Shown here one piece after another: positions 21,691-29,444 of a stretch of DNA of 44,112 nucleotides. Position 1 is the first letter of the stretch, and the number at the start of each line of letters is the position of its first letter. The DNA lies in NCBI GenBank assembly GCA_022508745.1, contig JAFLUP010000013.1:1-44112 (forward strand), written 5' to 3'. The DNA is from Oscillospiraceae bacterium (lineage in GTDB: Bacteria > Bacillota > Clostridia > Oscillospirales > CAG-382). The position numbers and the translations under genes are program-made. The notes under the pieces were generated by a model, which saw nothing but the letters and a program-made list of their open reading frames with translations, was not told the origin of the DNA and did no database searches.

Positions 21691-23499
21691 ATGAAGTTAT
21701 TTTCCTTAAAACAAGTGGAACTCACCGGCGGCTACCTGTTCGAAAAGCAGGAGCTGAACCGCAATGTCACCATCCACGCGGTGTATGACCGCTTTTCGGA
21801 AAGCGGGCGCATCGGCGCTTTCGATTTTGCATGGAAAGAAGGCATGCCGCACCAGCCGCATGTATATTATGATAGCGATGTGGCGAAGTGGATGGAGGGC
21901 GCTTCGTGGATCTTATGCAAGCACGACGAGCCGCTTTTGACCGAACGGGTCGAACGGCTGATCGACCGCATCGAGCGGCACCAGCAGCCGGACGGATACT
22001 TCAATATTTATTATACCGTTTGTAAACCGGGGGAACGGTTTACCGACCGCAATATGCACGAACTGTACTGCGCGGGGCATCTGTTCGAAGCGGCGGTGGC
22101 GTATGCCGTTGCCACCGGGCGGGAACGCTTCCTGCACTGCATGGAGCGCTACGCGGATTGCATCTACCGCATCTTCGTGGAGGAGCAAAGCGCCGCCTTC
22201 ACCACCCCCGGGCATGAGGAGATCGAACTGGCATTGCTTTCGATGTACCGCTACACCGGCAATCCGCGGCATCTGGAACTGGCGAAGTGGTTCCTCGAAA
22301 AACGCGGCGGGCCGGAGAGGGACGTGGCGACCCCCGCCCAGAATCAGAGCCACCTGCCGGTGCGGGAGCAGACGCAGGCGGTGGGGCACGCCGTCCGCGC
22401 CATGTACCTCTACACCGCCATGGCGGAACTGGCACATCTTACCGGCGACGGGGAGCTGCTTTCCGTCTGTAAACAGCTTTACGCCGACGTGACGGAGAAA
22501 AAGATGTATGTCACCGGCGGGATCGGCTCCACCCGGGTCGGGGAAGCTTTCACGGTGCCTTGCGACCTGCCCAACGAGGAAGCCTACGCCGAGACCTGTG
22601 CCTCCATCGCCCTGCTGTTCTTCTGCAAACGGATGCAGGAAAACGAAAATCTTGCTTCCTACGGGGACACCGTCGAGCGCGCCCTGTATAACGGGGTGCT
22701 TTCCGGGCTTTCTCCGGAAGGGAACGCGTTTTTCTATGAAAATCCGTTGGAGATCACCCTTGCCGACCGCTACACCTACTCCTGGGGCGGTCCGCGCCCG
22801 CTGGCGATCACCAAACGCGTGCATCTCTTCGATTGCTCCTGCTGCCCGCCCAACCTGAACCGGCTGCTTCCCCGTCTGGGGGAGTACCTCTACGGGCAGG
22901 AGGGGGATACCCTGTACGTCAACCAGTACGCCGGAAGCCGTCTGCACGGGGAGGGGATCTCCTGCACCATGGAAACCGACTATCCCCGGGACGGACGGAT
23001 CCGTCTTACCGCCGAAGGGGTGGGGAAGGTGGCGCTGCGCATCCCTGCGTGGTGCAAAACCTTCACCCTCAACCGCCCGTATGAGCTGCGGGACGGCTAC
23101 GCCTACGTGGAAAACGGGGGAGAGATCCTGCTCACACTGGACATGGAGCCCTTCGCCGTTTACGCGTCCCCCCGCGTGGCGGAGGACGCCGGTCGGCTAT
23201 GCGTACAGATGGGTCCCGTCGTCTACTGCGCCGAGGGAAGGGACAACGGGGGAGACCTGCACACGCTGGCGCTCCCGACGGACTTTGCCTGTCAGCCTTA
23301 CGAGCGTAAACGGGACGCCCGGATCGGTCTTGACACGCTGGCGGTAAAGGGCTACCGCATGGAGTCGGAAGCGGGCGGTCTGTATACCCGCACGACGCCG
23401 TCTCTGCGCCCGGAAACCATCCGGCTGATCCCGTACAATTCCTTTGCGAGCCGCGGGGAAAGCGATATGCGGGTCTGGCTGTCCGCCCTGCTCCGGTGA
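21691..23499 (+). CDS. Beta-L-arabinofuranosidase, glycoside hydrolase family 127
   Basis: This 602-residue cytoplasmic enzyme removes beta-L-arabinofuranose from plant glycans or glycoproteins, as HypBA1 of Bifidobacterium does. The N-terminal two thirds are an alpha/alpha barrel (HQQPDGYFNIYY is a family landmark) and the C-terminal third is beta-rich. The zinc-thiolate site can be matched: Glu301 and Cys303 in YAETCAS and Cys384-Cys385 in CSCCPPNLNR, where the first Cys of the pair is the nucleophile in HypBA1. There is no signal peptide, so the substrate must be imported as an oligosaccharide. No transporter or other arabinan gene lies nearby. The start at 21691 follows GGAGG. No strong terminator is seen after it. 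Confidence 0.93.
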   Translation: MKLFSLKQVELTGGYLFEKQELNRNVTIHAVYDRFSESGRIGAFDFAWKEGMPHQPHVYYDSDVAKWMEGASWILCKHDEPLLTERVERLIDRIERHQQPDGYFNIYYTVCKPGERFTDRNMHELYCAGHLFEAAVAYAVATGRERFLHCMERYADCIYRIFVEEQSAAFTTPGHEEIELALLSMYRYTGNPRHLELAKWFLEKRGGPERDVATPAQNQSHLPVREQTQAVGHAVRAMYLYTAMAELAHLTGDGELLSVCKQLYADVTEKKMYVTGGIGSTRVGEAFTVPCDLPNEEAYAETCASIALLFFCKRMQENENLASYGDTVERALYNGVLSGLSPEGNAFFYENPLEITLADRYTYSWGGPRPLAITKRVHLFDCSCCPPNLNRLLPRLGEYLYGQEGDTLYVNQYAGSRLHGEGISCTMETDYPRDGRIRLTAEGVGKVALRIPAWCKTFTLNRPYELRDGYAYVENGGEILLTLDMEPFAVYASPRVAEDAGRLCVQMGPVVYCAEGRDNGGDLHTLALPTDFACQPYERKRDARIGLDTLAVKGYRMESEAGGLYTRTTPSLRPETIRLIPYNSFASRGESDMRVWLSALLR

Positions 23500-23535
23500 A
23501 GGTGGGAAAATCCTCGAAAAGACACGTTTTTCCTC

Positions 23536-23564
23536 TTGACATTTTTCATGGAATATGATAAAAT
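23536..23564 (+). promoter_or_regulatory. Sigma-A-type promoter of the hydrogenase operon
   Basis: TTGACA (23536-23541), 17 bp and TAAAAT (23559-23564). The leader of about 145 bases holds no recognised element. Confidence 0.85.
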
Positions 23565-23716
23565 GTGACCAATGAAAAAAGATTTTGTCGAAGCAGAAAT
23601 TGCCCGCGAGATACACGGGGGCGATTTTTGCGCGGTTATACCGCGTAAAGGCGGCGGAATCTTTCACTGAAACTTGAAGAAAAAAACAAAGCATATCATC
23701 GCAGGAGGATAAGTGT

Positions 23717-24193
23717 ATGGCACTTACCAAAGAGCAGATCGCAAGCAAGACGGAAGAGCTGAAAGCCTTCATTGCGACGCACAAGGATATCGACGGACCG
23801 TTGATGCCCATTATGCAGCATGCGCAGGAGTCCTTCAGCTATCTGTCTATGGAAACCATGACGCTCATCGCGGATTCGCTGGGGATCCCGGTTGCCGACG
23901 TGTACGGCATCGCGACTTTCTACGCCCAGTTCTCGCTCAAGCCGAAGGGGGATTACGTTATCAGCGTTTGTCAGGGCACCGCTTGCTACGTCAAGGGCGC
24001 CGCTGCCGTGCTGGACGAAGTCAAGTCCCAGCTGGGCATCGGTTCCGGGGAGACCACGCCGGACGGCAAGTTCTCCATTCAGGACACACGCTGCCTGGGC
24101 TGCTGCGGTCTTGCGCCGGTCATGGTGGTCAATAACGACGTGTACGGCCGTCTGGTTCCGGAAGACGTCAAGGGTATTCTGGAAAAGTATTGA
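23717..24193 (+). CDS. hydC: Bifurcating [FeFe] hydrogenase, NuoE-like subunit
   Basis: This 158-residue thioredoxin-like [2Fe-2S] subunit passes electrons within the NAD- and ferredoxin-dependent hydrogenase. The cluster ligands are Cys85 and Cys90 in VCQGTACYVKG and Cys126 and Cys130 in CLGCCGLAP, the NuoE spacing. The helical N-terminus with VYGIATFYAQF is also standard. AGGAGG lies before the ATG at 23717. It opens a three-gene operon with the NuoF-like and catalytic subunits, the common clostridial order. Confidence 0.95.
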   Translation: MALTKEQIASKTEELKAFIATHKDIDGPLMPIMQHAQESFSYLSMETMTLIADSLGIPVADVYGIATFYAQFSLKPKGDYVISVCQGTACYVKGAAAVLDEVKSQLGIGSGETTPDGKFSIQDTRCLGCCGLAPVMVVNNDVYGRLVPEDVKGILEKY

Positions 24194-24231
24194 TCGTTGC
24201 TTGATTTAAGAAGAAAGGAAAGGTCACATAT

Positions 24232-26109
24232 ATGAATCTTGAACAACTCGCCAAGATCCGGGAGGACGGTCAGGCTGTCGCCGCTATGCGAATCGCCACC
24301 GGTCTGCCGGGAACCGGCATGCACCATATCATGGTCTGCGGCGGTACGGGCTGTACCTCCTCCGGCAGCAACAAGCTCTGTGAACTGTTCGTTTCCGAAG
24401 CGGAAAAGCAGGGCATTGCAGAGCAGGTCAAAGTGGTCAAGACCGGCTGCTTCGGTCTCTGTGCGCTGGGCCCCATCGTCATCGTGTATCCGGAAGGCAC
24501 CTTCTACAGCCAGGTGCAGGCGGAGGACGTGGCGGAGATCGTGGAAAGCCACCTTGTGAACGGCACGCCCGTGGCACGTCTGGTCTACGAGGACATCGGC
24601 GACCTGCAGCTCCCCGAGGGACATTCTCCCACCCTGTACGATACCACCTTCTATCACAAACAGCTCCGTCTGGCGCTGCGTAACTGCGGCCGGATCAATG
24701 CGGAGGACATCAACGAATACATCGCTGTGGACGGCTACAAGGCGCTGGCAAAGGCGCTGACGGAAATGACCCCGGACGAGGTCATCCAGACGGTTCTGGA
24801 TTCCGGTCTGCGCGGCCGCGGCGGCGCGGGCTTCCCCACCGGTCGGAAGTGGATGTTCGCGAAGGCGCCCGCTCCCAAGAAGTATGTCGTCTGTAACGCC
24901 GACGAGGGCGACCCCGGCGCGTTCATGGACCGTTCCATTCTGGAAGGCGACCCGCACTCCGTGCTGGAAGCCATGGCCATCGCCGGCTATGCCATCGGTG
25001 CGGATGAAGGCTACATTTACGTCCGTGCGGAGTATCCGATCGCGGTCGAACGTCTGACCATTGCCATCGCGCAGGCGCGCGAGGCAGGTCTGCTGGGCAA
25101 GAACATTCTGGGCACCGGCTTCGACTTCGATATCCAGCTCCGTCTGGGCGCAGGCGCGTTCGTCTGCGGCGAAGAGACCGCGCTGCTGACCTCCATCGAG
25201 GGCAACCGCGGCGAGCCCCGTCCCCGTCCGCCGTTCCCGGCGGTCAAGGGTCTGTTCGGCAAGCCCACCGTCATCAATAACGTGGAAACCTACGCCAATA
25301 TCTGCCAGATCATCCTGAACGGCGCGGAGTGGTTCGCGTCCCAGGGCACTCCCGGCTCCACGGGCACGAAGGTGTTCGCGCTGGGCGGAAAGATCAAGCA
25401 CACCGGGCTTGTGGAAGTCCCCATGGGCACCACCCTCCGCGAGATCATCTACGATATCGGCGGCGGCATCCCCGGCGGCAAGAAGTTCAAGGCGGCGCAG
25501 ACCGGCGGTCCTTCCGGCGGCTGCATCCCGGCGATCAACCTGGACACCCCCGTGGATTACGACTCCCTCAAGCAGATCGGCTCCATGATGGGCTCCGGCG
25601 GTATGATCATCATGGACGAGGACAACTGTATGGTGGATATCGCCAAGTTCTTCTTGGAATTCACCGTGGACGAATCCTGCGGGAAGTGCGTGCCCTGCCG
25701 TCTGGGTACCCGTCGTATGCTGGACATCCTCACCCGTATCACCGAAGGCAAGGGCGAGGACGGCGATATCGAAAAGCTGGAAGCCATCGCGGAAGATCTG
25801 CAGTGCAGCGCTCTGTGCGCGCTGGGGCAGACGGCTCCGAACCCGGTCGTTTCCACCCTGCGGTATTTCCGCGACGAATACGAAGCGCACATCTATCAGA
25901 AGCGCTGCCCGGCAGGCGCCTGCAAAGCGCTGCTGCAATACACCATCGAGCCGGAGAAGTGCAAGGGCTGCTCCCTCTGCTCCAAGAAGTGCCCGGCGGG
26001 CGCCATTTCCGGCGAGATCAAGAGTCCGTTCGTTATCGATCCCGAGAAGTGCATCAAGTGCGGCGTTTGTATGAGCACCTGTAAGTTCAACGCCATCGTC
26101 AAGAAGTGA
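24232..26109 (+). CDS. hydB: Bifurcating [FeFe] hydrogenase, NuoF-like flavin subunit
   Basis: This 625-residue subunit binds FMN and NAD(H) and is the site of flavin-based electron bifurcation in HydABC complexes. An N-terminal thioredoxin-like [2Fe-2S] domain (CGGTGCTSSG, TGCFGLCALG) is followed by the NuoF core with GRGGAGFPTGRKW and NADEGDPGAFMDR. A [4Fe-4S] motif CGKCVPCRLGTRRM comes next. Two C-terminal ferredoxin motifs, CKGCSLCSKKCP and CIKCGVCMSTCK, are absent from plain NuoF and typical of this hydrogenase group. The ATG follows GAAAGGAAAGG. It lies 38 bases after hydC, and its stop lies 20 bases before the hydA ATG. Confidence 0.95.
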   Translation: MNLEQLAKIREDGQAVAAMRIATGLPGTGMHHIMVCGGTGCTSSGSNKLCELFVSEAEKQGIAEQVKVVKTGCFGLCALGPIVIVYPEGTFYSQVQAEDVAEIVESHLVNGTPVARLVYEDIGDLQLPEGHSPTLYDTTFYHKQLRLALRNCGRINAEDINEYIAVDGYKALAKALTEMTPDEVIQTVLDSGLRGRGGAGFPTGRKWMFAKAPAPKKYVVCNADEGDPGAFMDRSILEGDPHSVLEAMAIAGYAIGADEGYIYVRAEYPIAVERLTIAIAQAREAGLLGKNILGTGFDFDIQLRLGAGAFVCGEETALLTSIEGNRGEPRPRPPFPAVKGLFGKPTVINNVETYANICQIILNGAEWFASQGTPGSTGTKVFALGGKIKHTGLVEVPMGTTLREIIYDIGGGIPGGKKFKAAQTGGPSGGCIPAINLDTPVDYDSLKQIGSMMGSGGMIIMDEDNCMVDIAKFFLEFTVDESCGKCVPCRLGTRRMLDILTRITEGKGEDGDIEKLEAIAEDLQCSALCALGQTAPNPVVSTLRYFRDEYEAHIYQKRCPAGACKALLQYTIEPEKCKGCSLCSKKCPAGAISGEIKSPFVIDPEKCIKCGVCMSTCKFNAIVKK

Positions 26110-26129
26110 GCGGGGGAGGATTAGAGAAC

Positions 26130-27884
26130 ATGGAAAACAAAACCGTTACATTGACCATCGACGGGGTCCAAGTTACCGTTCCCGCCGATTATACCGTGCT
26201 GGACGCCGCCCGTGAAGCCGGCGTCAACATCCCGACGCTCTGCTACCTCAAGGACGTCAACGCCATCGGCTCCTGCCGTCTCTGTCTGGTAGAGATCCAG
26301 GGCGCGAGAGGTCTGCAGGCCGCCTGCGTTTCCCCGGTTGCCGAGGGACAGGTGGTTTGCACCAACAACGCCAAGCTGCGGGCTTCCCGCAAGATGAATC
26401 TGGAGCTGATCCTTTCCAATCACAACCGTGAATGTACCTCCTGCGTCCGGAGCGGCAACTGCGAACTGCAGACCCTCTGCCGGGAGTACAACGTGGACGA
26501 ATATCCCTACGACGGCAAGCTTTCCAGCGAGCGGTATGACGATCTCAGCCCCTCTCTGGTGCGGGATAACTCCAAGTGCATCAACTGCCGCCGCTGCGTG
26601 GCAACCTGTACCAAAGTGCAGGGCATCGGCGCCATCGGCGTTTCCGGTCGCGGCTTTGCCTCCGAAATCGGCTGTATCTACGGCGAAAGCCTTGCGGACA
26701 GCCCCTGCGTCTACTGCGGTCAGTGTATTCTGGCTTGCCCCGTGGGCGCACTGAAGGAAAAGGACAGCATCCAGAAGGTTTACGACGCGCTGGCCTCCGG
26801 CAAGCACGTGGTGGTGCAGCCCGCACCTGCCGTCCGCGCCACCATCGGCGAGGAATTCGGCTATCCGGTGGGCACGTCCGTCACCGGCAAGCTGGCGACG
26901 GCGCTCCGCAGACTCGGCTTTGCCAAGGTGTTCGACACCGACTTCGGCGCAGACCTGACCATCATGGAGGAAGGCACCGAGCTGATCAACCGTCTCCAGA
27001 ACGGCGGCGCACTGCCCATGATCACCTCCTGCTCCCCCGGCTGGATCAACTACTGCGAGATGTTCTATCCGGAATTCATTCCCAACCTCTCCACCTGTAA
27101 GTCTCCCCACGAGATGGAAGGTGCCATGATCAAGACCTACTACGCCCAGAAGGCCGGTATCGACCCGAAGGACATCTACACCGTCTCCGTCATGCCCTGT
27201 ACCGCCAAGAAGTACGAAGCGCAGCGCTCCGAGCTTTCCAACGACGGCATGCAGGATGTGGACGCGGTGCTGACCGTCCGCGAGCTGGCGAAGATGATCA
27301 AGAACGCGGGCATCGACTTCTGCCGTCTGCCGGATTCCGATTTCGATTCCCTCATGGGCGAATCCACGGGTGCAGCCGTCATCTTCGGCGCCACCGGCGG
27401 CGTCATGGAAGCGGCGCTCCGTACCGTGTATGAGAAGGTCACCGGCAAGACGCTGGAGAATGTGGACTTCATGGATGTGCGCGGCACCGCGGGCGTGAAG
27501 GAAGCCACCATCGACCTGGGCGGCAAGACCATCACCGTGGCGGTCGCCAACGGCACCAAGAACGCTGCCAAGCTGTTGGATGCGGTCAAGAACGGCGAGA
27601 AGGATTACACCTTCATCGAAGTCATGGGCTGCCCGGGCGGCTGCGTCTGCGGCGGCGGTACGCCCATCGTGAACGCCACGGATCGCGCGTATATCGACCT
27701 CAAGGCGGAGCGTGCGAAGGCTCTGTATAACGAAGACGCTGCGAAGGCGCTCCGTAAGTCCCACGAGAACCCGGAGATCAAGGCGATTTACGCGGACTTC
27801 CTGGGCGAGCCGAACTCTCACAAGGCGCATGAACTGCTGCACACCACCTACGCAGCACGTCCGAAGTACAAGAACCACGTATAA
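26130..27884 (+). CDS. hydA: Bifurcating [FeFe] hydrogenase, catalytic subunit
   Basis: This 584-residue enzyme makes or oxidises H2 at the H-cluster, using NADH and reduced ferredoxin through its partners. It has an N-terminal [2Fe-2S] domain (CYLKDVNAIGSCRLC), a His-ligated [4Fe-4S] motif (HNRECTSCVRSGNC), and two ferredoxin motifs (CINCRRCVATC, CVYCGQCILACP). The H-cluster loops are TSCSPGW (299-305), MPCTAKKYE (355-363) and MGCPGGCVCGGGTP (499-512). The short [2Fe-2S] C-terminal extension of some relatives is absent. ATG 26130 follows GGGGAGGA; the track GTG at 26106 overlaps hydB and has no site. A terminator follows. Confidence 0.96.
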   Translation: MENKTVTLTIDGVQVTVPADYTVLDAAREAGVNIPTLCYLKDVNAIGSCRLCLVEIQGARGLQAACVSPVAEGQVVCTNNAKLRASRKMNLELILSNHNRECTSCVRSGNCELQTLCREYNVDEYPYDGKLSSERYDDLSPSLVRDNSKCINCRRCVATCTKVQGIGAIGVSGRGFASEIGCIYGESLADSPCVYCGQCILACPVGALKEKDSIQKVYDALASGKHVVVQPAPAVRATIGEEFGYPVGTSVTGKLATALRRLGFAKVFDTDFGADLTIMEEGTELINRLQNGGALPMITSCSPGWINYCEMFYPEFIPNLSTCKSPHEMEGAMIKTYYAQKAGIDPKDIYTVSVMPCTAKKYEAQRSELSNDGMQDVDAVLTVRELAKMIKNAGIDFCRLPDSDFDSLMGESTGAAVIFGATGGVMEAALRTVYEKVTGKTLENVDFMDVRGTAGVKEATIDLGGKTITVAVANGTKNAAKLLDAVKNGEKDYTFIEVMGCPGGCVCGGGTPIVNATDRAYIDLKAERAKALYNEDAAKALRKSHENPEIKAIYADFLGEPNSHKAHELLHTTYAARPKYKNHV

Positions 27885-27899
27885 ACCAAAACAAAGCAA

Positions 27900-27937
27900 G
27901 GGCACGGTCCGAAAGGATCGTGCCCTCTGTTTCTGTT
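27900..27937 (+). terminator. Terminator of the hydrogenase operon
   Basis: GGGCACGGTCC pairs with GGATCGTGCCC (one G-U pair) around GAAA, followed by T-rich TCTGTTTCTGTTT. Confidence 0.85.
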
Positions 27938-27945
27938 TGGAATTT

Positions 27946-29295
27946 TTATCCGTGCAGCTTCTTGTACAGCTCCACGGAGCGTTTCGCGCAGGCGGAGATG
28001 GCAACCGGGTGGTAGTCAGGCAGGGCGGAGTACAGGGTGTCGTGCAGCGGCTCCACCCAGTGGGCGGGAAGCCCCTTCGCCCCCAGCAGCGCCCCCATCA
28101 GGGAGCCCACCGTTGCACCGTTGCAGTCGGTATCCCAGCCGCAGCAGACGGCGGTGACGATGGTGCGGGTGAAATCCCCCTTGCCGTAGACCAGCGCGGC
28201 GGCGCAGAGGGCGGCGTTGTTGATGGTGTGAACGAAGTGATAGTGCCCGTACTTCTTCCACAGCCCGTCGTAGAGGGCTTCCACGCTGTCGGCGGATTTC
28301 GCCATGGCGACCGCGTCCCGGATGGCTTCATACAGGCGGGAGGTTTTCGGCACCACCGAAAGCCCCATCTCCACGCAGGTCTCCGGGTCGTTCCCGTTGA
28401 AGGCGGCGGCGATGGCAGCGGCCACGAACATGGCGCCGTAGATGCCGTTTTTGGTGTGGGAGAACCTCGCGTCCTTCCATGCCACCTCTGCGGCGAGCCG
28501 GGGAGAGCCGGCGTTGGCGTAGGCGTAGTGATCCACGCGGATCTGTGCGCCGATCCATTCCCGGAAGGGGTTGCGGTAGGTGGCATAGTAGGCGTAGCGC
28601 TCCTCCGGATCGTCGATCTCCGCCACCATGCTGTTGTGGTAGGCTTGCAGCTCCGCCGTGAAGCACATCCGCACCGGCAGATGGGTCTGCCATAGGATCG
28701 CCACGTCGTCCGGGGTGAAATCGTTGCCCTTTTGTTCCCCCATGAGCAGCGCCAGTATCAGGTAGCGCACGTCGTCGTCCGTTTCCATGAAGCGGATGTT
28801 CTCCCGGAAGCTGTCCTTGCAGTAGGGAGCCACCTTATCCGGGGAAGCGGACGTGCCGGGGATGTACCCATTCAGCGGCAGGGCGTTTGCGCCCTCCAGA
28901 TATTCCTTGACGATCTCCCAGCCGGCTTTTCCGTCCCGCCCGTAGACAAAGGGGAAGCACTCCAGCGGTTTCCCCAGCGCACAGCCGATGCATCTCCCCA
29001 GCCACGCGCCGTACATACGGTCGTAAAGCTCCTCCTCGCTCCCGCGGAATCCCACGTCCGGGACCGGGTCCGCCAGCGCGAAGATTTCCTCCACCTTCCG
29101 GCCCTCCGGCTCCTTGTAGGGGAAGTCCGCTCTGACTTGCAGCTTGTCCAGCTCGTCATAGAGGGCGGAGAGCTTTTCCCGATCTCCCTTGCAGGCTTCG
29201 ATCCGTTCCCGGAAGCCCGCGGTGTCGCAGCCTTCCTCCCGGCGCTGTGTCTCCTCTCGGGAGACCAGTGTTTCCATGCGTTCCCAAACAGCCAT
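27946..29295 (-). CDS. ADP-ribosylglycohydrolase family protein
   Basis: This 449-residue member of the ARH/DraG family probably removes ADP-ribose or a related N-glycoside. The metal-site motifs are METDDDVRYLILALL and the late GWDTDCNGATVGSLMGALLG, and YGAWLGRCIGCALGKPLE opens the catalytic domain near residue 90. The first 85 residues form a charged helical extension not needed by the core fold. The start is ATG 29295, after AAAGGAAAC; the track start at 29358 overlaps the promoter. It is divergent from the YfhO gene. No ADP-ribosyltransferase partner lies nearby, so the substrate is open; larger clostridial relatives may act on other nucleosides. Confidence 0.88.
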   Translation of the reverse strand: MAVWERMETLVSREETQRREEGCDTAGFRERIEACKGDREKLSALYDELDKLQVRADFPYKEPEGRKVEEIFALADPVPDVGFRGSEEELYDRMYGAWLGRCIGCALGKPLECFPFVYGRDGKAGWEIVKEYLEGANALPLNGYIPGTSASPDKVAPYCKDSFRENIRFMETDDDVRYLILALLMGEQKGNDFTPDDVAILWQTHLPVRMCFTAELQAYHNSMVAEIDDPEERYAYYATYRNPFREWIGAQIRVDHYAYANAGSPRLAAEVAWKDARFSHTKNGIYGAMFVAAAIAAAFNGNDPETCVEMGLSVVPKTSRLYEAIRDAVAMAKSADSVEALYDGLWKKYGHYHFVHTINNAALCAAALVYGKGDFTRTIVTAVCCGWDTDCNGATVGSLMGALLGAKGLPAHWVEPLHDTLYSALPDYHPVAISACAKRSVELYKKLHG

Positions 29296-29329
29296 AAAGC
29301 ATTGTTTCCTTTCACGGTTTGATGGTTTT

Positions 29330-29358
29330 ATTGTAGCACACATTTCCCGTAATTGCAA
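29330..29358 (-). promoter_or_regulatory. Promoter of the ADP-ribosylglycohydrolase gene
   Basis: On the minus strand TTGCAA (29358-29353), 17 bp, TACAAT (29335-29330). Confidence 0.8.
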
Positions 29359-29383
29359 GGGGGAATGGTTGCTGTTTTTCCGG

Positions 29384-29412
29384 TTGACAAACGTCGCTTT
29401 GTATGGTATACT
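29384..29412 (+). promoter_or_regulatory. Promoter of the YfhO-family gene
   Basis: TTGACA (29384-29389), 17 bp, TATACT (29407-29412). The predicted start of transcription falls after the track ATG at 29415, supporting translation from 29445. Confidence 0.9.
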
Positions 29413-29444
29413 GAATGAGAATACGGAAAGGGGTCATATCGCGT

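Noticed and set aside
21649-21780. Possible short upstream ORF (MRDLPKKANHRR) overlapping the GH127 start
   Set aside because: It has a fair ribosome site but overlaps out of frame for about 30 codons and shows no protein character; not strong enough to annotate.
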